Part shown: positions 31,501 to 39,095 of the stretch, piece after piece
Layout: each line of letters begins with the position of its first letter
Position numbering within the stretch: position 1 is the first letter of the stretch
Source: an uncultured Prevotellaceae bacterium
GTDB taxonomy: Bacteria; Bacteroidota; Bacteroidia; Bacteroidales; Bacteroidaceae
DNA length: 64,000 bases
Assembly: GCA_947174945.1 (NCBI GenBank)
Contig: CAMWKZ010000003.1
Location: 30,822 to 94,821 of the forward strand
Direction: 5' to 3'
Made by a program: the position numbers and the translations under genes
The notes under the pieces: generated by a model
Databases searched by the model: none
Seen by the model: only the letters and a program-made list of their open reading frames with translations
Told to the model about the DNA's origin: nothing

Positions 31501-32937
31501 GGCAAACTCGCCTACCCGATAGGTCTGTCCGCCGTATGTGAACTCATAGGCAACGGCCAGCACTTGGTCGGTCTGCAACGAGGTTTTCAGTGAGATATAT
31601 CCCAAGGCCGCGTTCAGCGTGTACTCTGATGAGGTAAGCAGTCGGGCAGCAGCCAGTTTCTCATAGTCCTCGCCTCCCTCGAAAGGAGCCGTCAGCACCG
31701 TACTGGTCTGGTCGATGTCGCGTGCCCCGGCATAAGAGGTAGTCAGCTGTTGGTACTCGCTGTTGGCACTGTTCTGTGGCACTTGCGACTGCGAGCCGCC
31801 CCCACCCCACTTGGCTGCCGTGCTTTCGCCCAATTCTGCGAAAGCCACGATGTTGCGCGTATTCTGCGTCGTTCCCATCTTGTTTGTCACCCACACCTCG
31901 ATGCGCGTAATGTTGATGCCCGTCGTCAGGTTGGGCAACTGCTGCATAGCGGCATCATAGTGTTCACGGAAATAGCGCGACAGGAAGAAGTGGCGGTTCT
32001 CCTCATAGTTGGCCACGTTCAGCTCAAAGGGTGTCAGCTGGGTGCCACCTTTGGATGATACGCTCTTGGTGGTCGAGTTCTTCTGCGACACGACGGCCTG
32101 CAACTTCAGCTTGCCAAACTGCATATCGGTGCGCACACCAAACAGGCTGCTGGCACCCTTGACCAGCGAGTTATTGGAAGGGAAAGTGACATTACCTGCC
32201 TCCACGAGCTTGATAATCTCGTCTTCCTTACCCTCGTAGCGCAGTTTCAGGTTCTTGGTGTCAAAGTCGAAGGTGGCATCGGTGTTGTAGTTCAGGCTCA
32301 TGTTCACCTTGTCGCCCACCTTACCATTAACGTTTAGGTTGATTTTCTCGTCAAAGTCAATGGCCTTGGTCTTGCGGTTGCGCTCGGGCAGCGATGGGTT
32401 GTCGATGTTCTTCAGCGTGGCACCCAGTTTCAGCTCTGCCGTTCCCTGCGTCTTGATGCGCACGCCACCGGGGCCAAATATCTTCTCAGCGGGCCCGAGG
32501 TCGAAGTGCATATCGGCGAAGCTAAACTTCTCCTTGCCCTTGCTGGCCACGTTCTCGGCATCCTTTCTGCGGAAGAAGCGCTGCATCTCACGTTTCTCGC
32601 TCCACGCCCGATACTCCTCAGGGGTCATCAGGATAGGAGCATTCAAATAGCTATCGCCTAACTTCGAGCCGAGGACATACATACCTGTAGAGTCGTTGTA
32701 TTCCACTTGCTGGCGGATGTTTTCAGGGAACTGCAGGTCAATAGCCGATGAGTCGAGGTCGGCCACCTCGATAGGAGCTGTCTTCTGAATCCTCCAACGG
32801 GGAGCAACCACCGTGTCGGCTGGAACCTTGGAGGCTGGAGCGTGAAGAGTGGGAAGTGGAGCACGGGAAGTAGAGAGCTGGGCTGACACGATTGCCGTCC
32901 AGCCTAACATCATCCATTGCAAACCTCTCCTCTTCAC
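25588..32937 (-). CDS. sprA: Type IX secretion system translocon SprA (Sov)
   Basis: A 2449-residue protein, in the size range of SprA/Sov, the giant 36-strand outer-membrane pore of the type IX system. The N-terminus carries a signal peptide (AIVSAQ) and the family block LQFPENIRQQVEYND; repeated YISLKTSLQTDQVLAVAYE and YTVDYSAGEVTILNQSII segments are typical of SprA. The C-terminus ends in beta-strand-rich sequence terminating at SLKFSLTR, consistent with a barrel strand. It starts 10 bases after the ruvA stop; the ruvA-sprA pairing is common in Bacteroidetes. Together with porU and porV it shows the cell exports proteins through the type IX pathway. Confidence 0.96.
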   Translation of the reverse strand: MKRRGLQWMMLGWTAIVSAQLSTSRAPLPTLHAPASKVPADTVVAPRWRIQKTAPIEVADLDSSAIDLQFPENIRQQVEYNDSTGMYVLGSKLGDSYLNAPILMTPEEYRAWSEKREMQRFFRRKDAENVASKGKEKFSFADMHFDLGPAEKIFGPGGVRIKTQGTAELKLGATLKNIDNPSLPERNRKTKAIDFDEKINLNVNGKVGDKVNMSLNYNTDATFDFDTKNLKLRYEGKEDEIIKLVEAGNVTFPSNNSLVKGASSLFGVRTDMQFGKLKLQAVVSQKNSTTKSVSSKGGTQLTPFELNVANYEENRHFFLSRYFREHYDAAMQQLPNLTTGINITRIEVWVTNKMGTTQNTRNIVAFAELGESTAAKWGGGGSQSQVPQNSANSEYQQLTTSYAGARDIDQTSTVLTAPFEGGEDYEKLAAARLLTSSEYTLNAALGYISLKTSLQTDQVLAVAYEFTYGGQTYRVGEFAADQSDNASQALYVKALKNTSNSPHQANWDLMMKNVYYLASNVEKSKFRLDIKYQNDTTGVYLNYIPDGRAKNITLLRGLGCDRLDDNNRVNPNGYFDYVQGYTVTNGRVFFPSVEPFGTTLERFLKGCGLSDEEVAKYTFHELYDTTRIAARQMTGKNKFLLTGQFKGSSANVISLGAYNVPQGSVVVTAGGVILTEGSDYTVDYSAGEVTILNQSIIDAGTNVSVSLESNTDYGMQRKRMFGLNWEYDFSKDFQLGGTLQHLSEQALTSKVIMGSEPLNNTLWGVNLNWKTESQWLTRMLNKLPLLHCTQPSQISFTGEFAQLIAGTASGTQDNASYIDDFENAKNGISVLEPKSWVISSVPKTFSEYADKDSVTSGFNRALLAWYDIDPLFTYRSSSLTPSHIKSDLDQLSNHYVRAVYVNELYPNRNQSTYSGATNTLSVLNLAYYPDERGPYNLSTDVTQDGRLRNPYQRWGGMMRKLDTNDFEAANVEYIEFWMLDPFIYTSGQSDAAEYGGDLYINLGEVSEDILRDGKKFYESGMPVDGTGSFTQTAWGKIPVQPTQTYAFATTSGARAKQDVGLNGLTDEEERNYPAYAAFLQNVNVNDSVRNAWLDDPANDNYHYFRGSDLDERRASILERYKRINMPQGNSPDSDQQPDGYDTSYKTYPDVEDINQDYTLNEYERYLQYHVSIRPEDMQLGRNFITDIREYTAPLRNGSRETVKWYQFRIPLSQYSSKEGSVDLSSIRFMRMFLTHFTKPVVLRFGSLDLVRGEWRAYEQPLTTGSHSGTLEVSAVNIEENNDKQPVNYVVPPGISRVTDPSQPQLTEANEQAMNMVVKNLSAGESKAVYRNTTLDLRQYRRMQMFVHANHLINDDNLGDDQLAVFIRMGSDYTSNYYEYVVPLKLTPDRSDYNKYNVNDCWAVWPADNMVDLDLSIFTRLKKERNKARATGTASYTMPYSDYDPNHPNNKVSVMGNPSLGEVKTMMIGVRNLSGTVRSGEVWVNELRLLDVVNRGGWAASGALNMQLSDVGTVNLTGKMVTEGFGGLEDGVAACTTDDYKTYSLTANVELGKFFPDKLKVTAPLYYSVTKEQTRPKYNPLDTDMELDDALDTDDRQERDSIESIAVTRTTNTNFSLSNVRFGIKTKRHPMPYDPANFSLSYSHSHRYTSGETTVYEREDQWRGSLNYSYTPVYKGWEPFRKSKKRSKWMAYPKSLTLNWLPQNVTFNSELTRNYYELQERNMEDLGGASLPVTFNSQFLWNRNLSLRWDLTRNLHLNFQSGTQAEIEQPLSNLPINKDLYPDHYTAWKDSVWQSIKHFGRPLDYRQTFTASYQVPLNKLPIFDWVTSSAKYDATYNWVRGTALNDGTELGNTISNNRQLNLNGTFNMETLYNHFPFLKKVNERFRKPIAKTVKQPNNAKKPTTANKPTKEDTALPKNKNAFQQELRLRPDTTVTVSHNKRSKRLVVTARTKDGRAYPIRYKVVDQNKLVVRNLDTVTVKLTVTPKPPVENEWWYKPAQSVARLLMLVRSVDIKYRNQYAMSLPGFSPNVGDMLGQRTGSVMAPGLGFAFGMTGDSYVQKAVDNGWLVMADSIATPAATNQTNDLQVRATLEPARDLKIDLNASRTESRSRSIQYMYGGMPTTQSGTFNMTTISISSAFERMGDANSGYPSAVFERFCDALPRFHQQAMAHYGTQDIKQYSAAVMIPAFLDTYTGSGRGSLDFMPSLARLLPNWSVRYNGLSRLHWFSEHFKSVSLSHGYKSVFALGSYSSSSETASMLGWNVPMVSINESFSPLMGVDVTLHNSMTLKAEYRRTRVLTLSMTSVQLNESRSNDIVIGMGYKISDFNLFGSGTTRKVKKAQQGKSGQANKTTQSTQNNRKSGVNHDLNLRLDLSLRDQAAITRDIASRTSAASSGNSALKLSLMADYTLSRLMTLSAYYDRQTNKPLLSSSSYPTTTHDFGLSLKFSLTR

Positions 32938-32947
32938 TATTCCCTAT

Positions 32948-33550
32948 TTACTTAATCTGCTTCAAAGCCAGCTTTACTACTTGCTCAACGGGCAGGTCAG
33001 GTTGCTCGGCCAAGATGGCAACGACCACCTTCTGCGTGGGAGCAGGTGCAAAGCCCAGCATGGTCAGGGCACTGACGGCCTCATCCTTGACAGCATTGTT
33101 GACGGGCTGCGCCATTGCACCGCCTGCCGGTATCTCGTCGGCTATGCCCAGTGCCACAATCTTATCACGTAAATCGACGATAATGCGCTGCGCTGTCATC
33201 TTGCCAATGCCCTTAATGCCCTTGATTAACCGCTCGTTGCCCGTCGAAATAGCATTGCACAACTCGGCCACACTCATTGACGAGAGCATCATGCGAGCCG
33301 TATTAGGCCCTACACCACTGACGGTTATCAGCAGTTCAAACATCTCGCGCTCCTTCTTCGACACAAAGCCGTAGAGCACGTGAGCATCCTCGCGAATCGA
33401 CTCGAAGACGTACAGCTTCACCTCCTTCTTGCCCTGAATGGCACTATAGGTAGTCAGCGAAATGTTGAGCCCGTAGCCCACTCCTGCGGCCTCGACCGTA
33501 GCCAGTGCGGGGGAGAGCTCCGTCAACTCACCCTTGATATATTCTATCAT
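32948..33550 (-). CDS. ruvA: Holliday junction branch-migration protein RuvA
   Basis: A 200-residue DNA-binding subunit of the RuvAB complex. The OB-fold domain I is at 1-60 ([20 protein letters not shown]), two helix-hairpin-helix motifs follow ([18 protein letters not shown] and [20 protein letters not shown]), and domain III (about 150-200) ends in [14 protein letters not shown], the RuvB contact region. It is first in the operon with sprA. The upstream gap 33551-33755 carries the ddh promoter on the other strand; I see no convincing -7 element for ruvA. Confidence 0.97.
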   Translation of the reverse strand: MIEYIKGELTELSPALATVEAAGVGYGLNISLTTYSAIQGKKEVKLYVFESIREDAHVLYGFVSKKEREMFELLITVSGVGPNTARMMLSSMSVAELCNAISTGNERLIKGIKGIGKMTAQRIIVDLRDKIVALGIADEIPAGGAMAQPVNNAVKDEAVSALTMLGFAPAPTQKVVVAILAEQPDLPVEQVVKLALKQIK

Positions 33551-33703
33551 AACTTTATTATAATAATGTATTAATACAACTAATTAAACGGCTTTTCCTT
33601 TCATTTTATTGTATCAGTGGCAGAGAAGATAATGATTTGTTACGTTTTGCCACTTTTCTGAAAAATAATCAGCCATTCCGTCACGTGTTTCATATAAAAA
33701 GCG

Positions 33704-33711
33704 TACTTTTG
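33704..33711 (+). promoter_or_regulatory. -7 element of ddh
   Basis: TACTTTTG fits TAnnTTTG, about 45 bases upstream of the ATG at 33756. Confidence 0.6.
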
Positions 33712-33755
33712 CAAACGATTTGAAGATAACAACAACTAAATAAGCATTGAAGACA

Positions 33756-34655
33756 ATGAAAAAGATTAGAGCAGCCGTCGTAGGTTACGGCAACATCGGA
33801 AAGTACACCGTTCAGGCACTGGAAGCCGCTCCCGACTTCGAGGTAGCAGGCATCGTGCGCCGCAATGGGGCAACAGACAAGCCAGCCGAACTGGCACAGT
33901 ATGACGTTGTAAAGGATATTAAGGAACTGAAAGACGTAGACGTGGCTATTCTGGCCACCCCCACTCGTTCATGCGAAGAATATGCCAAGCAGATACTGCC
34001 ACTGGGCATCAACACCGTCGACTCATTCGACATCCACACCGACATCCGTGGCTACCGCGAGCGACTGATGGAGGTTAACAAGCAGACGGGTACGGTCAGC
34101 GTCATCGCTGCCGGATGGGACCCGGGTTCCGACTCTATCGTGCGCACACTGATGCAGAGCCTGGCACCCAAAGGTCTCAGCTATACCAACTTCGGCCCGG
34201 GTATGTCAATGGGTCACTCCGTCTGCGTCCGTTCAAAGGAAGGTGTCAAGAACGCCCTGTCAATGACCATCCCCTTGGGCGAAGGCATCCATCGCCGCAT
34301 GGTCTATGTTGAGTTGGAAGACGGTGCAAAACTGGAGGACGTGACACGCGACATCAAGGCCGACCCCTACTTCGCCTCTGACGAGACCCACGTCTTTGCC
34401 GTAGAATCGGTAGACGACGTGCGCGACATGGGACACGGCGTAAACTTGGTACGCAAGGGTGTCAGCGGACAAACCCAGAACCAGCGTCTGGAGTTCAACA
34501 TGCAAATCAACAACCCCGCCCTCACAGGTCAGGTACTGGTCAACGTGGCTCGCGCCTCCATGCGCCTGCAACCCGCCTGCTACACGATGATTGAAATCCC
34601 CGTCATCGACATGTTGCCCGGCGACCGCGCCGACCTCATCGAGCACTTAGTATAA
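33756..34655 (+). CDS. ddh: meso-Diaminopimelate D-dehydrogenase
   Basis: A 299-residue NADPH-dependent enzyme that makes meso-diaminopimelate from tetrahydrodipicolinate in one step, feeding lysine and peptidoglycan synthesis. The ATG at 33756 (MKKIRAAVVGYGNIGKYTVQ) starts the dinucleotide-binding fold; a TTG three codons earlier is less likely. Family blocks include VDSFDIHTDIRGYRERL, AAGWDPGSDSIVRTLMQ and NFGPGMSMGHSVCVRS. The length matches Ddh of Bacteroides and Corynebacterium. It is a single-gene transcript with its own promoter and a strong terminator. Confidence 0.96.
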   Translation: MKKIRAAVVGYGNIGKYTVQALEAAPDFEVAGIVRRNGATDKPAELAQYDVVKDIKELKDVDVAILATPTRSCEEYAKQILPLGINTVDSFDIHTDIRGYRERLMEVNKQTGTVSVIAAGWDPGSDSIVRTLMQSLAPKGLSYTNFGPGMSMGHSVCVRSKEGVKNALSMTIPLGEGIHRRMVYVELEDGAKLEDVTRDIKADPYFASDETHVFAVESVDDVRDMGHGVNLVRKGVSGQTQNQRLEFNMQINNPALTGQVLVNVARASMRLQPACYTMIEIPVIDMLPGDRADLIEHLV

Positions 34656-34671
34656 TCATCCCCCCTATACA

Positions 34672-34714
34672 CAAACTCACCCAACAAGGCATTTGCACAT
34701 TGTTGGGTGAGTTT
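34672..34714 (+). terminator. Bidirectional-looking terminator hairpin after ddh
   Basis: AAACTCACCCAACAA and TTGTTGGGTGAGTTT form a 15-bp perfect stem with a 13-base loop, followed by GTATTT. It separates convergent ddh and the CotH gene and could serve both. Confidence 0.8.
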
Positions 34715-34735
34715 GTATTTATGAGGCAGGTATGG

Positions 34736-37138
34736 TCAGCGGATGATAACCTTCTTTGATGTGCTGCCTTGCTTCATGATGTAGAGGCCGGGGCGGAGGG
34801 GTTGGCTGGTCATGTCTTGGCCTTGCATATTGTAGTAGCGGGGGGTGTTGGTGGTGGGAGTGGAGGCGGTGGGTGACGTGATGCCGCTGGCGTTGTCGGT
34901 GATAATGGCATCGACCTGCATGTTAGTGCATTCGGGCATGGTCAGGGTCAGGGTTTCGCCTTGGTATGTCTTTTCCTCGGGGACGGAGGACTTTGTTACC
35001 GTCACTTTCCAGCCCGTCACGGTCTTGGTATCGTCGGTCGGCTTGGCCTCGATGGTCAGCTGGCGGTCTTTGAAGAACTTGCCCTTCATGGTGCCCTTTG
35101 TCAGGGGGATGCCGTTGACGGTCACATTGAGCTGGGCACTCTCTGCAGGCGAGTTTCCTTGATTGATGGCCAGAGGCTGGGGTGCGCCCAGCTTGTAGTA
35201 GTCTGCCAAGTGCTGGTAGAAGAAGCTCTCACGGTATTGCAGGAAGTTGCGTGCCTCCTTCAACTCGTTGTCATAGTTCGGCCACCACTGGTTGATTCTT
35301 GCACGGTGGACGGGATATTCGGTGCTGATGGCATTGCTCATCTCCGTCAGGTACTTGTTGGTGCCGTCGTAGTTCATGAAGTCGCCCATGTAGACGGCGC
35401 AGCGGTCGATGAACATCTGCTTGAACTCGTCAATCTCCTCCAGACGACGGAACAGGCGCGTGGCCTCATACGAGTTGGCTCCCCAGTTGCGGTCTCGGTC
35501 GTAGTTGGGGTCGTGCAGCCAGTCGAGTGTCTTGTATGACTTATAGAAATTCGAGTTGTACAGACCCATGCCGAAGTCGGTGTCCTTCACTATCCAGCGC
35601 CAGCGGCCACCCTCAGCCTGCGGCTTCCACATCACGATGTTGTTGCCCGGGAAGTCCTGATTGTTATAGAACAGGTTCATGGCCATCAGGTTCTGATACT
35701 CCACAATGTCCATGCGCTCGGCATATTCGGCCAGCGTATGGCCGTGCTCGTTGTAGAAGGCCGTAAACTCCTTGAAGCTGTCCATGTCGCCAGCTTTCAG
35801 CTCCTGATTATTCTCTACCATGTCTATGTCCTCCAGCCCGTCATAGTACGTATAGATGTTGTCCTCGTTGGAGCGGTCGCGTATGTTCAGCATACACAGG
35901 TATTCGCCGTTCAGATAGACCACTGCCGGGCGGTAGGCCTGCCAGTCGAGGTCGCAGTTGTGGGCCATGTTGCGCTGTATCACGGCATCGCGCATATAGA
36001 GATAGTCGAAGTCGTTGCCCGCATTGCGCAGCACGAACGACTTGTGGTCGGTAATGCCCGGACGGTCTTCGGGGAACAGCTCATACTTGAAACGCTTCTC
36101 GCCGAAACGCTTGTTGGCATACACGGCCAGCGACTTGAACTTGTTGCCACGCGATGCACCGCCGTGGCATCGGGTCTCTCCCAGCTGGTTGATGACGCTG
36201 GGCTTGCCCTCCTCGTCAAACAGCTCGATGTTGACGGGGCGGCGCCAGTTGTGCTCGTAGTTCTTCTTCTGTTTGTCGTAGTTGCCCTCCACGTACACGC
36301 CCAGCTTGTCGTCATAGAAATACTTCTGGTTGGTGACTATGGATATGATGGGGATGGTCTGCTTCCTGCCGTGGAATATGTACGAATGGGTGGTAGAGCG
36401 GGGCGACAGCCATCCCGTGCAGAAGCACGCAGCCCGTATCACCGTTGACGACGAGATGGTCAGGCCGTCGGCGGGGAACGGATTGCTCCGCTTGTTAGGC
36501 TCCGTGCCGTCGGTGGTGTACCGCACCACGGTACCCTCGGGCGCATTCTCCGGCAACGATACTTTCAGCTTGAACGAACCGGCTGACGAGTAGACGGCTC
36601 CGGGCATGGAGAACACCGGCTCGCCCAGTATGTCCTTGTCGCTGCACGTCTTTCCGCTGTTTGCCGCACCGGGTGTCGCCTTCAGCTGATAGGCCCAGTC
36701 GGCGGCACCGTCGGTGGTTCTGCCGTATGCGATGTTGGGGGCGGGCTGCTTTTTCAGCCCCTCCACCTTGTCGACTATCTCGTTGTCCTTAAACAGGTAG
36801 ACGTTGCAACCCTTACCGCTCTCCAGCCTGAACGACGTGTGCATACCCGTGGCCGCCTTGTCGCAGTACACCAGCGCATACTGGCCTGCGCCAACGGTCT
36901 GGCTGGGCAACTGCCATGCCTTCGATGCCTTATCCTTGTCGCCCAGCTTGTAGGCCGACAGGTTGACGGGCGCGTCGCCACTGTTATACAGCTCCACCCA
37001 CGAGTCGGGGAAGTCGTTGAGGTCGTCCATGATGCAGTCGATGTTCGACTGCATCAGCTCGTTGATGACAAGCTGCGCCTGTGCGCCCGTTGATGCCATG
37101 CTCACAGCCAGTGCTGTTGCGATAAAAGTCTTTTTCAT
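34736..37138 (-). CDS. Secreted CotH-kinase/lamin-tail-domain protein with type IX sorting tail
   Basis: The ATG at 37138 starts a signal peptide (MKKTFIATALAVSMASTGAQ); upstream codons cross the promoter. The 800-residue product has a lamin-tail domain (about 22-140: LVINELMQSNIDCIMDDLND), an Fn3/CHB_HEX_C-like domain (about 170-260) and a CotH kinase-like domain (about 290-640: LGETRCHGGASRGNKFKSLA, and WIVKDTDFGMGLYN). The last 30 residues (YYNMQGQ, LRPGLYIMKQG, KKVIIR) look like a type IX C-terminal sorting domain, so it is probably cargo of the PorU/PorV/SprA machinery in this window. CotH proteins phosphorylate proteins in spore formers; the role in Bacteroidales is unknown. Confidence 0.88.
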   Translation of the reverse strand: MKKTFIATALAVSMASTGAQAQLVINELMQSNIDCIMDDLNDFPDSWVELYNSGDAPVNLSAYKLGDKDKASKAWQLPSQTVGAGQYALVYCDKAATGMHTSFRLESGKGCNVYLFKDNEIVDKVEGLKKQPAPNIAYGRTTDGAADWAYQLKATPGAANSGKTCSDKDILGEPVFSMPGAVYSSAGSFKLKVSLPENAPEGTVVRYTTDGTEPNKRSNPFPADGLTISSSTVIRAACFCTGWLSPRSTTHSYIFHGRKQTIPIISIVTNQKYFYDDKLGVYVEGNYDKQKKNYEHNWRRPVNIELFDEEGKPSVINQLGETRCHGGASRGNKFKSLAVYANKRFGEKRFKYELFPEDRPGITDHKSFVLRNAGNDFDYLYMRDAVIQRNMAHNCDLDWQAYRPAVVYLNGEYLCMLNIRDRSNEDNIYTYYDGLEDIDMVENNQELKAGDMDSFKEFTAFYNEHGHTLAEYAERMDIVEYQNLMAMNLFYNNQDFPGNNIVMWKPQAEGGRWRWIVKDTDFGMGLYNSNFYKSYKTLDWLHDPNYDRDRNWGANSYEATRLFRRLEEIDEFKQMFIDRCAVYMGDFMNYDGTNKYLTEMSNAISTEYPVHRARINQWWPNYDNELKEARNFLQYRESFFYQHLADYYKLGAPQPLAINQGNSPAESAQLNVTVNGIPLTKGTMKGKFFKDRQLTIEAKPTDDTKTVTGWKVTVTKSSVPEEKTYQGETLTLTMPECTNMQVDAIITDNASGITSPTASTPTTNTPRYYNMQGQDMTSQPLRPGLYIMKQGSTSKKVIIR

Positions 37139-37185
37139 TGTATTCTTCGTTAGTTGTATAAAAACATGAATAGTTGTATCGGCTA

Positions 37186-37193
37186 CAAAGATA
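37186..37193 (-). promoter_or_regulatory. -7 element of the CotH-like gene
   Basis: The minus strand reads TATCTTTG, about 48 bases before the ATG at 37138. Confidence 0.6.
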
Positions 37194-37246
37194 AGCATAA
37201 AAATTAAAAAACGGGCAAAAGTTATGCGAAATACGGAAAAAAGCCG

Positions 37247-37254
37247 TAACTTTG
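37247..37254 (+). promoter_or_regulatory. -7 element of the CE15-like esterase gene
   Basis: TAACTTTG lies about 73 bases before the ATG at 37328. It is divergent from the CotH promoter, so this 190-bp region serves both genes. Confidence 0.6.
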
Positions 37255-37327
37255 TGCTCGGTGAGCGGGGCACCGCGTCGGCAACGCATCGTGCCCCAGC
37301 ACCCTGTCACACTAAAAACCATACATC

Positions 37328-38512
37328 ATGAAACATTCGACTATTCTTTACCTCTCACTCCTCGTTGCACCCACGTTGTGCCCCACTCAGGCACTGGCAC
37401 AAGACCCGCCACTCGTCTACTCCGTCGAGCACACGGGCAGCCACTTCGCCAAGCCTGCGATGCCTGAGCCCGACCAGCTGCCCGTCGTCCGCGAACTGCC
37501 CGATGCCTTGGAGGGCGTCGCCAGCTTTGCCGACTGGGCGAAGCGCCGCAGCGACATTGGCCACATGATTCAGCACTACGGCATAGGCACCAAGCCCAGC
37601 GTCGAGGCTGGGCAGGTGAAGGCGCGCATGGAGGAGGACACGCTGGTGGTGGACGTGACGGTGGGCGGACAGACGCTCACCCTGCGCTCCACGATACGAT
37701 ACCCCAAGGTGGGGCAGCCCCCCTACGCCCTCATGCTCGGCACCAGCATGATTGCCCTGCCGCGCCAGCTCTTTGACGACCGCCCCATTGCCACCATGAC
37801 GTTCCACGAGAAGCAGGTGAACGACTACGGCCAGTTTGGCAAGCACCACGAGCGGGGCGAGCACCCCTTCGACCGTCTCTATCCCGAACTGACGGCCAAC
37901 GGCGCTTACAGCGAATGGGCGTGGGGCCTGAGCCGTCTCATCGACGGGTTGCAGCAGCTGGGCCCCGAGGTGACCAAGATTGACACACGGCACATTGGCG
38001 TCACGGGCTGCTCATACGCCGGAAAGATGGCACTGTACTGCGGAGCCTTCGACGAGCGCATAGCGCTGACCATCGCACAGGAGCCCGGTGGCGGCGGTGC
38101 GGCGGCATGGCGCAAGTCGCACGAGTCGAGCGAGAAGGTGGAGGACATCGACAAGACCGACTACCACTGGTTCATGGAGAGCCAGAAGCGCCACTTCAGC
38201 GGCGACTCCGTCTATCGGCTGCCCTACGACCAGCACGAGCTGTGCGCCATGATTTGTCCCCGCGCCCTGCTCCTACTGGGCAATCCCGATTTCACATGGC
38301 TCTCCGACCGTGCCATGCTCCCCTCCGCCGAGGCTGCCCGACGGGTGTGGCAACGCTTCGGCATTGCCGACCGCATGGGCTGGAGCATCGTGGGCGGGCA
38401 TGGCCACTGCCAGTTGCCCGAGCGCCAATGGCCTGAGGTGCAGGCCTTCATCGACCGCTTTCTGCTGGGTCGGCCCGCCGACACCTCACGTGTCATGCTG
38501 GCCGAGTTCTAA
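37328..38512 (+). CDS. Glucuronoyl esterase-like alpha/beta hydrolase (CE15), Arg of the nucleophile motif replaced
   Basis: A 394-residue secreted enzyme with a signal peptide ending near ALAQ (residue 25). The alpha/beta hydrolase fold shows the CE15 pattern: nucleophile Ser229 in GVTGCSYAGKMAL, IAQEPGGGGAAAWR (Glu252) and a C-terminal catalytic His in VGGHGHCQL (358 or 360). CE15 enzymes cleave ester bonds between lignin and glucuronoxylan. The usual motif is GCSRxGK; here the Arg after the Ser is Tyr, a change next to the oxyanion hole. Fit to neighbouring GH43 and GH2 genes supports plant cell-wall breakdown. Acetylxylan esterase is an alternative. Confidence 0.82.
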   Translation: MKHSTILYLSLLVAPTLCPTQALAQDPPLVYSVEHTGSHFAKPAMPEPDQLPVVRELPDALEGVASFADWAKRRSDIGHMIQHYGIGTKPSVEAGQVKARMEEDTLVVDVTVGGQTLTLRSTIRYPKVGQPPYALMLGTSMIALPRQLFDDRPIATMTFHEKQVNDYGQFGKHHERGEHPFDRLYPELTANGAYSEWAWGLSRLIDGLQQLGPEVTKIDTRHIGVTGCSYAGKMALYCGAFDERIALTIAQEPGGGGAAAWRKSHESSEKVEDIDKTDYHWFMESQKRHFSGDSVYRLPYDQHELCAMICPRALLLLGNPDFTWLSDRAMLPSAEAARRVWQRFGIADRMGWSIVGGHGHCQLPERQWPEVQAFIDRFLLGRPADTSRVMLAEF

Positions 38513-38658
38513 GTTGTCCGCTCTGTATTGTCCCGCTGCAAAGATACAACATTCGTGCAGTGCAATGTCCGTTTAAGGCAGTTTCTGTCAGTTTAAGGCA
38601 CGATAATGCACGATAATTCCCGTTAATTCCGTTTACGCCCCCATTTCACACCGCTTAT

Positions 38659-38743
38659 GGGGGCGATGAAACCTCCCCCCTATATTGTAGTCCCCCTATA
38701 TGGGGGACGGATATATAGGGGGCTGGGAGGCTTCGTCGGGGGG
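38659..38743. repeat. G/C-rich imperfect palindrome, copy 1
   Basis: Outer arms carry GATGAAACCTCCCCCC and its complement around GGGAGGCTTCGTC. Inner arms pair as GTCCCCCTATAT-like runs with ATATAGGGGG. The centre reads CCCCCTATATGGGGGAC. Same layout as the copy at 38831-38920, 87 bases downstream. Confidence 0.75.
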
Positions 38744-38830
38744 TGCTTGTGTGCCTGTCGTAAAAATTGCTACGAAGAAATATGCCGAAATCCTTGCATT
38801 TGGCTCTGTTTTTTTGTATCTTTGCAACTG

Positions 38831-38920
38831 AGGGGGATTGAAGCCTCCCCCTCATACCTAACGTCCCCCCCTATAAGAGGGGGGACTGGTATAGGAGGGG
38901 GGAAGAGGCTTCGATGGGGG
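38831..38920. repeat. G/C-rich imperfect palindrome, copy 2
   Basis: GAAGCCTCCCCC on the left and GAGGCTTC on the right are the outer arms; GTCCCCCC (38863-38870) and GGGGGGAC (38879-38886) are a perfect inner stem, with ATACC/GGTAT between. Both copies share the GAAGCCTCC ends and the central CCCCC-TATA-GGGGG plan, so they belong to one element. Confidence 0.75.
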
Positions 38921-38940
38921 TGGTCTGGTCCCGAGCTGCC

Positions 38941-39094
38941 CGCATCGTGTGCCAACAGGCTTCGCACCATGTCCCGACACGCTCCGCACCATGCACCGAG
39001 GCCGTCCGCATCATGTCCCGATGCGCTCCGCACCGTGTGCCGAGGCCGTCCGCACCATGTGCCGAGGGGCTCCGCATCGTATGCGCAGCCGGCA
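38941..39094. repeat. 22-bp-phased array of family B, seven direct units
   Basis: Seven head-to-tail 22-base units start at 38941, 38963, 38985, 39007, 39029, 39051 and 39073. Core of the best units is GCACCATGTGCCGAGGCCGT; each holds the dyad GCACCATGTGC or a variant. The core matches the direct units of the 25412 array at most positions (GCAC, TGCCGAG, CGTC). The array ends one base before the stop codon (on the minus strand) of the gene at 39096-40211. Confidence 0.9.
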
Positions 39095-39095
39095 C

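Larger units (their letters stand above)
38513..39095. other. 583-bp intergenic region packed with repeats
   Basis: No gene is supported here. From left to right it holds short direct repeats (GTTTAAGGCA twice 20 bases apart, GCACGATAAT twice in tandem, 38570-38620), a 9-bp inverted repeat CGCCCCCAT/ATGGGGGCG (38636-38665), two related G/C-rich palindromes (38659-38743 and 38831-38920), a -7 element TATCTTTG at 38818 and a seven-unit 22-bp array (38941-39094). Two -7 elements, one at 38533 on the minus strand and one at 38818 on the plus strand, point out of the region without an obvious gene. Confidence 0.7.
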
